From Coptis chinensis (taxonomy: Eukaryota > Streptophyta > Magnoliopsida > Ranunculales > Ranunculaceae): DNA of 64,000 nt. The first letter of the stretch is position 1. The number at the start of each line of letters is the position of its first letter. This document shows positions 9,352 through 20,562 of this stretch, in pieces. Both the position numbers and the translations under genes were made by a program. The DNA lies in the NCBI GenBank assembly GCA_015680905.1, contig CM027380.1, forward strand, positions 38,432,001 through 38,496,000, given 5' to 3'. The notes beneath the pieces were generated by a model. The model saw only the letters and a program-made list of their open reading frames with translations, searched no databases and was not told the DNA's origin.

Positions 9352-9739
9352 GTCATCTCTTATATCTTAACCTCTAATAGACAGGAAGTCTCTGCAGCTC
9401 TAAATCGCTCAGCTGGTGGGACAGGTCTGTAATGATAAGCGAGTATTTATTTTATTTTTTTGTCCGAACTTTTATTTGCAAATATCCTATCTTAGAAAAT
9501 GGTTTCTGAAGTTTCTAATTGGTTACAAAGGTTGGTGTGGAGACATCAGAGGACTGATCATTGTGAGAAAAGGGACATGTTGTGTCTGTTGTGATAGTCA
9601 TATTGATTCTTTGTTGTACAGGTACGTATCCTTATCTGCTTCCCGCCTATATGCTATTGAGATTTTTTTTTTTTGCACGCAAGTAAGGAAATTTATTAAT
9701 GAAAGGAGTTGTCAAAGACAATACAAGTTACATGCTTTA

Positions 9740-12700
9740 TCATCCAAATTGATAATAGGTCCTAAAAGGGCTTTCTATCTTAGAGACAAAGTCTGGTCTT
9801 CTAGTGCACCATATTGAAGTGTCAGGCAATAAGGTGGATCCCTTTCTTGCTACTGCATCCGCGCTGAAGTTGCCTTCTCTCCAAATATGTGAGAGCTTCC
9901 AGTGTTGTAATAGTGCAATTGCTCGCTTCCATCTCGCTCTAAACCGCCATGGAATTGCATCGCCATTGAAGGCCTTCACAGCAGCTTCTGAGTCGACTTC
10001 AATCCATATGTAGCCCCAATTCATCTCCACTGCTTTCTCGGCTGCCATGACTATGGCTGTGCATTCAACATGATAACTATCTACCCGACCCAGACCCACA
10101 GCCAGAACCCCAACCACAGCTAAATCCTTATTCCGGCATACCATACCAGCTCCGCCATTGCTAGGAACTCCTTGGGCTGATCCATCGGTATTGCATTTGA
10201 TGACATTGCCCACTGGAGCGACCCAGTGCACTTCTTGGATCAACTGCACTGGTGCACTTTTCACATGTACATCAAGCCTATCAAGAATGCGAAATTCTTT
10301 CATGTCATTGCGTTTTTTGCCTTGTGACAGCCAGCCCAAAACCTTGATCCCCTTCAGAACTTCTCTCGCAATGTAACTCAAGTGGATAGGAATGTCATCA
10401 AAGTGTTCGCGATTCCGAGTTTTCCATACCTGCACCATAATATGGACTATGGCAGCGTTCCACAAGTCTTGAATAATAGAACTTCTACCTTTTGCAATTC
10501 GCTGTAAAGCTTTAAAGTTATGATCCAGAATCTTTAGTTCGAACAAGGTCACGCGCCCATGCCCAAATATCTCGAACCTTGCTTGCAATCCCATAACATG
10601 TGCCGTGCGCGTTTTTCCTCCTCTTGATGGCGTAAGGGCAACGGAGGCAAGAGATACCCCTACCTGCTTCACCCTGTCATCTGTTGGTACCGCCTTGTGC
10701 AAAAGCTTCCACACGATACAAGCTGTTCTGGGGTGTAAATGCACTGCCCAAAGCTTCCAATGCCAGGAGATCTTGTTCTTCTTTTGTCGAGTAGCTTCAA
10801 ACACGGACTGAACCGAGAATGTTCCATCAGTTTTTGGTTTCCAGATCCGAATATCCTCTTCCCCACTAGGTTATGGTATGGAAGACAAGTCTATTCCCAG
10901 ATGATTGAACACTTCAGCTACTGCCTCTGGGAATTTCCATTTCTTGTCTTCTATAACATCTGCTACCTTTGCCTTGAAACCAGCCTAGTTCCTCTCGGGG
11001 AGCAGCTCCATGACTGATTGCCCTGCCCAATTATCTCTCCATAGATCCACCTTGTCGCCTTTTCCTATGATCCATTCGGTGAAAGGTTTTACTTCATGCA
11101 AAACACCTCTAAGGCCTGGCCAAACCAATGAGGGCTTGTGGTAAGTGAGGAAGCTTCCATCCTTTTTTGTGAATTTCCTATTCATGAAGATACTCCAATC
11201 ATTTTGTTTATTTAAGAAGCACCAAGCTAACTTGATGAGGAGAGCTTTGTTCAGTTCCCCCAACCTACGTATTCCAAGCCCACCTTCATCCTTGGGTTTA
11301 CAAACACTTTCCCATTTAAGAGTGATCATTCGTCTCTTAGTGGGATCCCTTGACCATATAAAATTTCTTATTGCCGCTTCTCCTTCCTTGATGCTTTTCT
11401 TGGGCCATTTATACACCGACATATTGTGTATCGGTATACTTGATATGATAGCCTGTGCCATGACCACTCGCCCTTGAAAAGATAACAACCTGCCTGCCCA
11501 CCCAGAAGCTTTCCTTTTGATTCTGTCGACAAGAGGTTGGATACATCTACTTGTAACTCTGCCTTTAAAAAGTGGAACTCTAAGATATTGTTCCGGAAGC
11601 TCCCCTTCTTTAATATCCAAAAGCTCCTCTACTTTCCTTTTCTTAACACCTGTCATGTTCCCCAGGAAAATTTTGCTTTTCGCGGTGTTAAAAAATTGTC
11701 CAGCTGCTTGTTGGTACTCTGAAAGGGCCAACTTCAGTCGTCTAAGCCCTCGGATGTCACCATTTGCAAACAGAAAGAGATCATCTGCAAATAGAAGATG
11801 AGTAGGCACCGGAGTATCTCCGATGGTCACCATCTGCTTCACAAGGCCAGCCTGAAAACAGTGATTAATTCTCCTGCTTAGAACATCTTCAGCCAAGTCG
11901 AAAAGGAATGGTGACAGAGGGTCTCCCTGCCTCAATCCTCTTCCAGCCACAAAGAACCCACATGGTCCTCCATTTATCATAACCGAAAGCTTTGCACTGC
12001 TAAGAATAGTCTCAATCCAATCACACCACCTTTTGGAGAAGCCAAATCTCTTCATAACCTCAGCAAGGAACTCCCAAAATTTCAGTATCAAACGCTGCGC
12101 TATGTCCAAAATTTCACCCAATGTTACCACCCTTTCTTTTATGATCAAGCTCATTCATAATTTCTGACGCTAAACAGATGCCCATGGAGCTATTCCGGCC
12201 TTTGATAAAACCTAGCTGTTCACTGCTAATCAACTTGTTTGCCATTAGTTTAACCCTTATAGACAAGATTTTTGTAATAATTTTAAAAAGGAAATTACTC
12301 AGGCATACCGGTCTATAATGATTTACAGATTTGGCATTTGTTACCTTTGGTAGGAGCACCAGAAAATTTGAGTTCATACCCTGCGGAAGCTTGTTGTCTT
12401 TGAAGAAAGAGATAATGGCATTTGCTGACATCCAGTCCCACTATGTCCCAAAAAGTTTGGTAAAAAGTTCCTTGAAATCCATCCGGCCCTGGTGAGCTAT
12501 TAGCGTCCATGTTAAACACTGGATGCCTTATCTCTGTGAAGTTAGGAAATTGCTGAGATAGTTACATTATCGTCATCAGTCACAAGCTTCGGTATGAGCT
12601 CCATCAGTCCAACATTGGGTCTGACTGTTTGCGGCTTGTACTTGGCTTCAAACACTGAGACAATGTGCTGTTTGATGTCTTGCTGCTGCTTAAGAATGGT

Positions 12701-13942
12701 TCCATCACTTTTCTGAATCTCCAGGATCAAGGCTTTATTCATTTGCAGCTTGTGAAGAGCATGGAAATAAGCTGTGTTCCTGTCCCCTTCAAAGGCCTCA
12801 CTAACTCTAGCTTTCTGCCGCCATTGTGCCGCTTCTATGTCCAAAATGCCATTTAGTTCCTCTTCTTTATTCCGTTCCATTGCTTGAAGCTGAACATTAA
12901 AAGGATCCTCCTCTTGCTCCTTCATTATCCGTTCCAGATCCTCTGTCGCACTCTTTTTCTTTTTGCTCAAATCCCCGAAAGTTTCCCAGCTCCATGTTTT
13001 TAGAGCTTCCTTCAACCTTTTGAGTTTTTTCATAACTTTTCTGATGGGCATGTCCTCGAGGCATTCTTCCCAGCTCTGTTTCACGACCTCTTTGAGGCTC
13101 TCGTGCTTTATCCAATGCTTTTTGAACTTGAAAGGAATATTATGAGGCTTCGGAATAGTGGTGAACCATCCTACAATAGGGGAGTGGTCAGAAAATCTCC
13201 GTTGTAGGATTTTGCTTCGCCATCCTGTGGCTGCATCTATCCATTTCTGATTAACCAAAATGCGATCAATTTTCTGTACCATTCTTCTATCTCCGCGTCT
13301 TTTGTTTGACCATGAAAACTGGAAGCCGAGACTTGTAGTATCCATGAGAGCATTCCCATTTATAAACTCAACAAACTTATTTACTGCTGTTTGACAAGGA
13401 AGCCTCCCCCCTTTCCTTTCTACATTCGAAGTAACTATATTAAAGTCCCCTGCCACTGCCCAAGCTTCCGCATTCAAACCCAGCTGCGACAACTCTTCCC
13501 ATAGTGCTCTTCTTTGCACATAAGGTGATCTAGCATGAACCAGTGATATATGAAGATCACCAGTTTTAATAGTAATTTGCTGATGTGACATATCAACAAG
13601 ATTTATTACAATTCCCTTCCTCCAAAAAACCCAGATATTCCCTATCCTATTGGGAATATTATTGTGTACAAAGTCCTCATTGAACCCCAACTTGCAAAGA
13701 AACTCAGGCGTCTTAGAAGGCGGAGAAATGAGAGGTTCAGCCAAACATAGAATGTCTGGTTTATAACTAGCTATGACGTCCTTCAGGTAAGTGATTGATT
13801 TATCTTGTTTCACTCCCCTGACGTTCCAATAACTTATATTCATTGTTGAGTTCTGGAGGCGAGCCTGGCCCTTGTAGATGGAGGTGAGAGATCTTGCTCC
13901 ATCCACTTGGACTTTGTTGCCTTCTTCCTTTGTGTCCTCCAT
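9740..13942 (-). pseudogene. LINE ORF2: endonuclease, reverse transcriptase, RNase H
   Basis: Domain order on the minus strand: AP-type endonuclease at 13942-12542 (SYWNVRGVKQ near its start, AVAGDFNIV, QKIDRILVNQKW and the catalytic SDHSPI); reverse transcriptase at about 12519-10985 (SSPGPDGF, HYRPVCLSN, LRQGDPLSPFLF and the catalytic LFADDLFLF); a zinc-binding region (PRTACIVWKLLHKAVPTDDR); and RNase H at about 10230-9740 with the acidic set visible (CNTDGSAQG, VECTAIVMA, EVDSEAAV, FSADAVARKG). The frame is broken near 12540, 12400, 12130 (at RT motif A), 10985 and 10600. The start overlaps the end of ORF1. Function in the family: target-primed reverse transcription. Confidence 0.88.
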
Positions 13943-15410
13943 GGTCCTTCTTTCTCAGCTCTCTCAGACTCTTTTGCCTCCTCATCCATGTCTGCCCAAC
14001 AGGTCGATGCCAATAGCGAGTTCGCTTCATTTTGAGCTCTGAGAGTATTTATGGGTGACTTGAATGACGCTATGGGGTCCTTCTCTTCTGCAACTACCAT
14101 TTGTAAACGGTGTGAATCATCATATGAGCTTATCCCACAGCCAGTGTGCTCTCCTTCATGAAGAGTGCCACCTACTTGGTCTTCTATTTTGTCTAATACA
14201 ATAACTTGATCACCAGTATTAACGACCCCTATTAAAGTCCTTGCATTCTCCGCTGAGCCAAGAGTTCCGGTAGTTTGATTTGGACTATTTACAGCATCCA
14301 CTGTTTCCCCTACCTCGATATCAGCTGTGGTCTGAGTGGTCTCTTCCAGTTCCAAAATAGAGTCCTGAAAGATATCCCCCAGTTCTGTTGCGTAAGCCTC
14401 TATCAAACTCTCATGAGCGTCCTTCATGCCGCTCACTCCTGCGTTCAGGACTTGGGCATTATTAATCTTCTTCCTTCTATTTCTTTTATATTTTTTCCTC
14501 TGCCATGCCGGTTGATCAAGCACTGGTGCTTCCTTGCCTTTAGTACTCTCAGGCAATTGCTCATTTGGCTTAGATGCAGTGCTCCTGACCGTTGTTTCTC
14601 CATCCCTTATCTTTCTCATCACCGTACATTCAGCCATGATATGTCCTACTACTTTGCAGTGAGGGCAGAATTTTGGCAATTTATCCACCTCCACCTCTTG
14701 GAGAAAAGATTTTCCTTCCCCCTCATCCACTAAGATTTTTCCAGGGATAGGCTTGGCAAGATCTATTTCAACCAAAACTAACGCAAAGAAACCGAAGTTT
14801 CGGTTTAAAGTGTGCTTATCAACACCTACTGGGTTTCCAAGCCCTCTTGCTATGGACATCAGAATTTCATAGTCCCAGTATTGTTGTCCAAGCTTTGGAA
14901 ATTTCACCCAAACTACTGCTGTGGAAGTTCGGTGTACTGCTGGATCAAAATCAGGCGTCCATTTCGAAAGTCCCAGAATTTGGTCTCCAAACTTCCAGGG
15001 GCCTCCACCCCAAATCTTTCTCAAGTCTTCTTCACAAGTTAGGCGAATCATGAAAAACCCCTTGCCTAATGGAATGATTTTCCAATCCCCTTGCGGTTGC
15101 CATTTCTCCTGAGCTATTCTTTTAACTTCCTCTAGCTTTATCTTCTGGAACTCTAACCTCCCTATAAAGCAGAATTTACAGTAGAGCAGCCCTCTTTCAA
15201 CTGCTTTTTGTGGCAGTCTAATAGAAGGAGTGCTACCTTTCATCTCTGGGACAGGAAGATCAGCTACGTTTAGCTGTTGGGTGCTTTGTCTGCAAATGAA
15301 GCTTTAGAAGCCCCGGTCCCATCTTTCACTATATCTGGAGATTCATGAACCTTACTGGGACCTGCCTCACCAGAAGAAAAGGATGGATTTTCAAAAGCAT
15401 AAAGATCCAT
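13840..15410 (-). pseudogene. LINE ORF1 (DUF4283 + CCHC zinc knuckle)
   Basis: RNA-binding ORF1 of the plant L1 element. The likely original start is the ATG at 15408-15410 (reading DLYAFENPSFSSGEAGPSK). A frameshift near 15285 moves the frame to one that stays open from 15243 to 13840. The DUF4283 region carries RGLLYCKFCFIGRL, the GDWKIIPLGKGFFMIRLTCE stretch and WGGGPWKFGDQILGLSKWTP. A zinc knuckle follows: PKFCPHCKVVGHIMAEC, spacing C-x2-C-x4-H-x4-C. The C-terminal part is long, acidic and low in structure. Family role: binding LINE RNA in the ribonucleoprotein particle. Confidence 0.85.
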
Positions 15411-15862
15411 GCTTGTTTGTTTCCCTTTCTAAACTCACATGTCAGCAATGGAGGAGGATTTTACCAGAAAAGAAAAGAAACAAGAAGCTAGAAACGGATA
15501 AGAAAACCCTACCTAATGTTTTTTTTCTATTCTAGGAAAAAAAGAGGGCACTGGATCACTAGAGTAGGTTAAGTTATTTCACAACAAGTCCCCCCTAAGA
15601 GTGTCCCCATTAAAGACCATAAAAATCCCCAATACATGATGCCTTATCCATGGTGGGTAGATTAAATATAAGAGTAAATGAGTTCTGCCTCTATGTTAGA
15701 TAACTTGATTAATTTTCTTTTCTTTTTCTTTTTTTAAATTACAGATGTGGGCATATGTGCACCTGTGCAAAATGTGCTAACGAGTTGGTTTGTAGTGGAG
15801 GGAAATGCCCATTGTGTCGTGCACCAATCGTTGAGGTGATCCAAGCTTATTCTATATTGTAA

Positions 15863-16669
15863 AGAAGGAATAGGATAACAGAGTACAGGAAAATAAAAAG
15901 AGAAAACGGAAAGGTGAATGTTGAGCCTTCTCATTTTTGGGCTGTGGAATCTACTGCATCTACTCCATGTATTTGTCAATAATTTGTTTGGTTCTTTACT
16001 GCTATTGTTCTGATTATTTTTGGAACATATGCAATGTATGATTTGAATCACAAATGGAATTACGATTCTTCATTCATTTGTCAATAATTATGCTGAGGTT
16101 AAGTTCTTGCTGTCCTTTAGTTCAAATCTCCGTTTTCAAATGAGTTTTTTTGCTTTGAAGTACTCGGCACAACACTCTTGAGATGGCTTGATAGTTGTTC
16201 TGAGTAAGTGTTTGATTTGTAATTTGATACAGGAATGAGGTTTATTATTTATACTTAGGAATTAGGATGTTAATCTCTGTGCTACATGCAGGATTTTTGG
16301 TCTTATTATGTAAGCTTCTTTCGAATTGCTTGAAAACTTGAGCATTTGTTGAATTAGAAGCCAAACCTAGAAGAGCTTGATCCACCAAATATATTATCCA
16401 TCTAGAAACAAGGTTCACAAGAATTATCAGCAATAATGTATGTGAATAACAATAAACATAAGAGTGTTGGAAACAATTAATAGTATTATTCTTGCTTTAC
16501 AGAGATAGTTCATCTACTACACTAATTACCAAGCTAAGGTAAGTTAAACATACAATTTTGAGGAATTTGAAAATTATGTTCACATTTTATTACATGGAAC
16601 TGCAAAGGCTGTTCAAAGTTGGTTGAACACATGCATCTGCATGAACATGCAAAACTATATACTATACAT
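15863..16669 (+). other. RING gene 3' UTR-like sequence and spacer
   Basis: AT-rich sequence after the RING stop codon, plausibly the 3' UTR and then intergenic spacer towards the GT47 remnant. No further gene recognised. The 62- and 105-codon minus-strand ORFs here have no recognisable content. Confidence 0.4.
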
Positions 16670-16837
16670 ACACAGTTTTTTATCACAAGCTCACAACCGT
16701 AGTTTCTATGGGACACATTGTACTAAACGAGGTTCTGAATTTGTTGTTGGAGGATGCTGCTTTCATGGTTAATTAATTTATTATGGACAAACTGCGATTT
16801 GCGCAGATACAATACTTGTTGTTCTTCATGTGCTCGA
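16670..16837 (-). pseudogene. GT47/exostosin glycosyltransferase, 3' portion beyond the E1 insertion
   Basis: The minus strand immediately left of E1 reads HMKNNKYCICA and, further on, YGCELVIKN. These align with HMKxSKYCIC and YECVPVI of plant exostosin-family (GT47) glycosyltransferases, Golgi enzymes of cell-wall polysaccharide synthesis. The sequence between them is shifted and carries a stop. It continues the reading frame that ends with KANYVQ at 28858 on the far side of E1: joining across the 5-bp target duplication gives NYVQHMKNNKYC in frame. This is the downstream part of the pseudogene at 28858-30036. Confidence 0.75.
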
Positions 16838-18596
16838 TGATAAGTACGTAAATGTTACATATTTACGCCCAATTTTATATTAGTTAGTCCGTTTATTTTA
16901 TTTGTTTGATTAAATTAGTGCATTTTCGGTGATTTTGTAGGAAATCGAAATAATATATGAAGGTGTGGTAAAAGCGTAAATTGTTCACTGAATACATGTG
17001 TTGAAGCAGTAGAAGGTTGGACCACCCTTAGTTGGGCCTTAGTAATAGTGAAGTGAAGTAGAGCCGTGACCAGTAAAGGGTGGATGTTTTAAATTTAAGC
17101 CTAAACTTTAGTTTTGATCCATGAACCTTTATGAGCCCATTTCCTTAGAGCAGTCCATATACACACACTAAAAAGCCGTACCTACTAATTACTGGTCACA
17201 CCATTTCTTGTCTAGCCGAGAAGCACCGTAGGAACCCATCTTACCTTCTCCAAATTCATTCCATACGAACAGCAAACAATCCTTCAAATCCCGCCTTTAC
17301 AAATTCGAACCAAGAGATTAAAAGCCCACATCGCTACCACCGAAGGAGGAAATCTTTAGTTTCCTTCTCCATTCATTCCGGCGAAGAGGAAAGAAAAAAC
17401 CCAAAAACAGAAACTTTCCAAAGAGAACCAAAACTGCCGATTCCAGACCCGAACCAAAGGAGTTTCTTTTTCAGAGGGATTCTCGCGAATAAAGGGAGGG
17501 GGCGACAGCAAATGAAGCCTCTTGGTTGGAGAACGAGAAAAACAAACCAAATGAAGGAAGTCATTGGGCCGGAAAACGCATGAAACAAAGCAGTGAAGGA
17601 GGTTCTTGGCTGGTTCTGGAACGCAAGGGAAGCAGAGAATAGAGGGCGGCTCTTGGCTGAAAAGGCAGGAGGAAATCGTGAGCAAAAGGGGGAGAAGAGA
17701 AAACTAGACGAATTGAGGCCAGCGCTCTAGAATCCGGAATCCAGAAACGCATTAAAGAAAGAGAGAACAGAACACCAAACCCCGACTCGCGACAGTATCG
17801 GTTTTTGTTAATGGCTTTATTTTCTTTTGATATCATTGTTTACGCTTGCTTTATTTCCCATGTGTAACTAAACTATTTCTAGGGCGTAGATGAAACCTTA
17901 GATTGATGTGGATGTTAGCGATTTGATTTTTGGTATTCCTGAATTGTGATTAATGATTAAATTCTTCTTTGAACTCGTGATTAATTTATCTAGTATTTCT
18001 TTCGCCGATTCTGTGATGCATTTTCGGTAGTTCGAATAGGTGATTGTTAATCGAGCTTGGAATAATTGTTAGTATTAAATCGTTTGATTGTTTGTGCTGT
18101 AAGAAGACAAATAATGCTTTGAGTTTGATCTTTAGCTGAGTAAGAAGATAATTTTGCGAAGAAAGTACAACAAGAATTATAACGATAATATCATCGAGAA
18201 AGCAATTGATTATCATCGATTGCTACTCAGAAATATATAACTGGAATACCAAAGGTTAAGTCGATAGTGTCTATAGAGATTTAAGGTGGATTCGATAGTC
18301 CTAGAATTCTCTCCACTTAGCGGACCCCTATTATTTAGTTTATTTATTTCTTAGATCGTAGTTAAATAAAATAGATTTAGTAGTAATTAATTCCAAATTT
18401 CTATAAAACAACATTATCGAATTAGGATAAGTAATATTTTAGTATTCAATTGTCCCTAAACAGCCCTGTGGGATCGACCTCGTTCTTGCGCACCTATTAC
18501 GATAGACCTCGTGCACTTGTGAGTATTAGTATAAGTAAAATAAGATTTAATTAGCCTGTTTATTTAGGCTGGTTAATTTCCTATCAAGTTTTTGGC
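16838..18596 (+). repeat. E1 5' LTR (1,759 bp)
   Basis: Starts TGATAAGTACGTAAATG and ends TTTCCTATCA; matches 27109-28857 along its length. Most of the LTR is nearly identical between copies. About 17505-17640 is clearly more diverged and contains imperfect tandem units of the form gtgaagg, then tcttggctgg. An independent retrotransposition date cannot be read by eye. Confidence 0.95.
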
Positions 18597-18602
18597 GCCG
18601 CT

Positions 18603-18620
18603 GCCGGAGATTGTAGTAGT
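18603..18620 (+). other. E1 primer binding site (tRNA-Asp-like)
   Basis: tggcgccgctgccggaga, six bases after the LTR end. The plant tRNA-Asp 3' end gives a TGGCGCCGTTGCCGGGG-type primer site; this sequence agrees except for an internal T-to-C change and the distal bases. The same site begins E2 and E3. Confidence 0.85.
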
Positions 18621-19178
18621 ACAATTGAGTTTTAAAGTTTTATTTATCGTGATTCGTAGTTTAAGTTTAGTCGTAGATATATTATTTCATAGTTTACATG
18701 TCTAATTTTAGTTATTTTTGCAGATAATTAAGCATAGATTTCTTCTTACAAGGGATAGTCGTGACTTTGTGTGGACGTTGTGAAGTTGCTTGTTGTCGTC
18801 ACCCGGCGTCGCAAGTAGCCCTCGAAGGCTCATGCCGGAGGTACGTCTTTTTCCTTTGTGGGGTTGAATTTTGTTTGTTTCGTGGGTTGTGCTTGTTTTA
18901 TTGTTTCTTGCATTTAGGAAGGTTAAATCACATTGACCAGCCTTAGGCATCTTACATTAGGACAGGTTTTAGCCCGCTCACTAGGAAAACTTTTTTTTAC
19001 GCGTGGATCGAGTGACGGTGCTTTTTGCACAAGAACTGGGAATCGTGTGATTTGGGTTTAGGAGCAAATATATATTAAACAAGTTTTAAAATTCAATCTG
19101 GGTTGTAATTTTTGTTTGGTATTGTTTGTGTGAATTGTCTGCATCTCTTATTAGAGTCTTAGGTTTTAGAAGTAGTTT
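18621..19178 (+). other. E1 leader between primer site and gag
   Basis: Noncoding leader of the genomic RNA, with a possible acceptor (tttgcag at about 18717-18723) before gag. No ORF recognised. It would be expected to hold packaging signals, but none is identifiable by eye. Confidence 0.5.
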
Positions 19179-20562
19179 ATGGTAGTAACTCGGTCTGATA
19201 ACACACCTGTTACACCATTTGATCCTGAGATTGAATGCACTCTCCTTAGGAGAAGTAGGCATCCCGAATTAGAGGTACCCGAAACTTTTGTTGGCAATAC
19301 ACCAATTTTTGCTGACATGGAGGGTAATAACAATAACGTGGTTGCCCAAGTACCTAGATCTATTAAGGAATATATATATCCTACTAGAACAACCCGACCA
19401 TCTTGCATCGTTCCCCCTGCAACCAATGCTAATCACTTTGAGTTGAAGCCCAATCTGGCCGGGCTCCTTCCTAAGTTTAGGGGAACGAAAGGGGAAACCC
19501 ATATCTTCATGTGAGGGAATTTGAGGATATTTGTGGGACTATTAAACTTCAACAATTTAGTGACGAAGCTATAAAATTAAAATTGTTCCCATTTTCTCTT
19601 AAAGAAAAAGCCAAGAGTTGGTTTCACACTCTCCCATCGAATTTAATAACGGGATGGGAAAAGTTATGCATTGTCTTTTTAAAGAACTTTTTCCCTAATC
19701 ATAAGGCGACTGCTTTTAGAAAAGACTTGTCATCTTTTTTTTAAGGACATGCTCTTGCAGTGTCCTAACCACGGCCTAGAGAACGGTAGGTTAGTGCATA
19801 TTCTCTATGAGGGTCTCGATTTTAATTCTAAGGCTATGATTGAGACCATGAGTACCGGGATTTCTGTGATAAGATCAGAAAGAAGCGTGGACCTTTTAGA
19901 AGAAGTCTCCGAGAAGGTCCAAAGAATGGGAAACTAGTCGTGAGCCTAAGAAGGTGGCTAGTAGTACTACTACACGTATGGGTTTGTTCCAAAGCGTTGA
20001 CAAGGAATTCGACACCTAACGCTAGGATGGCCACTTTAATTAGAAGAGTTGAAGCTCGAAGCTAGAAAAAGAGACAAAGTCTCTAGCTCCAGCTTACAAT
20101 GTTGAAATCCCCGGGTGTCTGTTGTTGTGAAAGTCTAGATCACGTTATAGATAATTGCCCCGGTGTAAATGCACAAGTCAATGCTTTTAATTCATACCAA
20201 AAGCCGCAATAATCCTTTTTCTAACACGATAACCCCTGGATGGCGAACCATCTCAATTTGTCTTGGTCTAAAGGTATACATCGGGGAGGCCCCGTGGTTA
20301 ACTCAAACCCAAGTACCACAAAGATGCACCTCAACCACCTAAACTTTCACCTATAGAAGAGGCCATTGCTTAATTAACACAAAACACCATGAAATTCTAG
20401 GACACAACGCAACAGTTTATGCAAGCCAGTCAAACGGCTACTCAGGATAATGCTCAAGCCATTAGGAAGATTGAAATCACCATAGGTCAAATTGCTAATA
20501 CTTTGAATGAGAGGGACAAGGGCAGGTTTCCTAGTCAACCAGTAGCTAATCCGAGGAGTTAG
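19179..20562 (+). pseudogene. E1 gag (capsid-like), frameshifted
   Basis: Structural gag region. The first reading (19179-19514) contains an N-terminal linker, then HFELKPNLAGLLPKFRGTKG. A single-base shift near 19500 moves it to the frame beginning REFEDICGT and running through KLKLFPFSLKEKAKSWFHTL, the retrotransposon gag core. A second shift in a T run at about 19735-19742 leads to DMLLQCPNHGL. Further stops follow, including TAG at 20561-20563 just before LEISSNLNQ where glutamine would fit. A zinc knuckle (CCESLDHVIDNCP-like) can be traced near 20120-20160. The product would be non-functional. Confidence 0.85.

Larger units (their letters stand above)
9662..15490 (-). mobile_element. Near full-length L1-type LINE (antisense, in the RING gene intron)
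   Basis: Non-LTR retrotransposon of about 5.8 kb on the minus strand. The 3' poly(A) tail appears as a T run at 9662-9674. In element order it has ORF1 (DUF4283-type domain plus CCHC knuckle), an overlapping ORF2 with AP endonuclease, reverse transcriptase, zinc-binding region and RNase H. Its 3' end resembles the truncated copy at 5770. The 5' boundary is only approximate (15450-15540), and I could not find a convincing target-site duplication. ORF1 and ORF2 both contain frameshifts, so it is not autonomous now. Confidence 0.9.
9352..15862 (+). pseudogene. C-terminal exons of a C3HC4 RING finger protein, final intron holding a LINE
   Basis: Three exon-like pieces on the plus strand. 9352-9424 encodes QEVSAALNRSAGG. 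9531-9621 encodes ETSED, then VRKGTCCVCCDSHIDSLLYR. 15745-15862 encodes [14 protein letters not shown], then [20 protein letters not shown], and ends in TAA. The last two join in phase across an intron of about 6.1 kb (gtacgt donor at 9622, attacag acceptor at 15744) to give a complete C3HC4 RING, the E2-binding domain of an E3 ubiquitin ligase. It is like the plant proteins whose C-terminus pairs a short coiled coil with this RING. The join between ETSED and VRKG is out of frame in the middle exon, with apparent loss of several residues, so the gene is probably broken. A long antisense LINE fills the last intron. Confidence 0.72.

Noticed and set aside
9622..9661. Target-site duplication for the long LINE
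   Set aside because: No stretch of 8 or more bases next to the poly(T) at 9662 recurs near 15450-15740; a loose likeness (gcctatatgc and gcctctatg) was too weak.
9416..9817. 133-codon plus ORF
   Set aside because: It reads from the intron through the RING exon and into the LINE 3' end; only 9531-9621 has real coding content, so it is reported as an exon, not as a gene.
18603..18620. Possible tRNA-Asp gene piece
   Set aside because: Only the primer-complementary 3' bases are present, at the exact place expected for a primer binding site.
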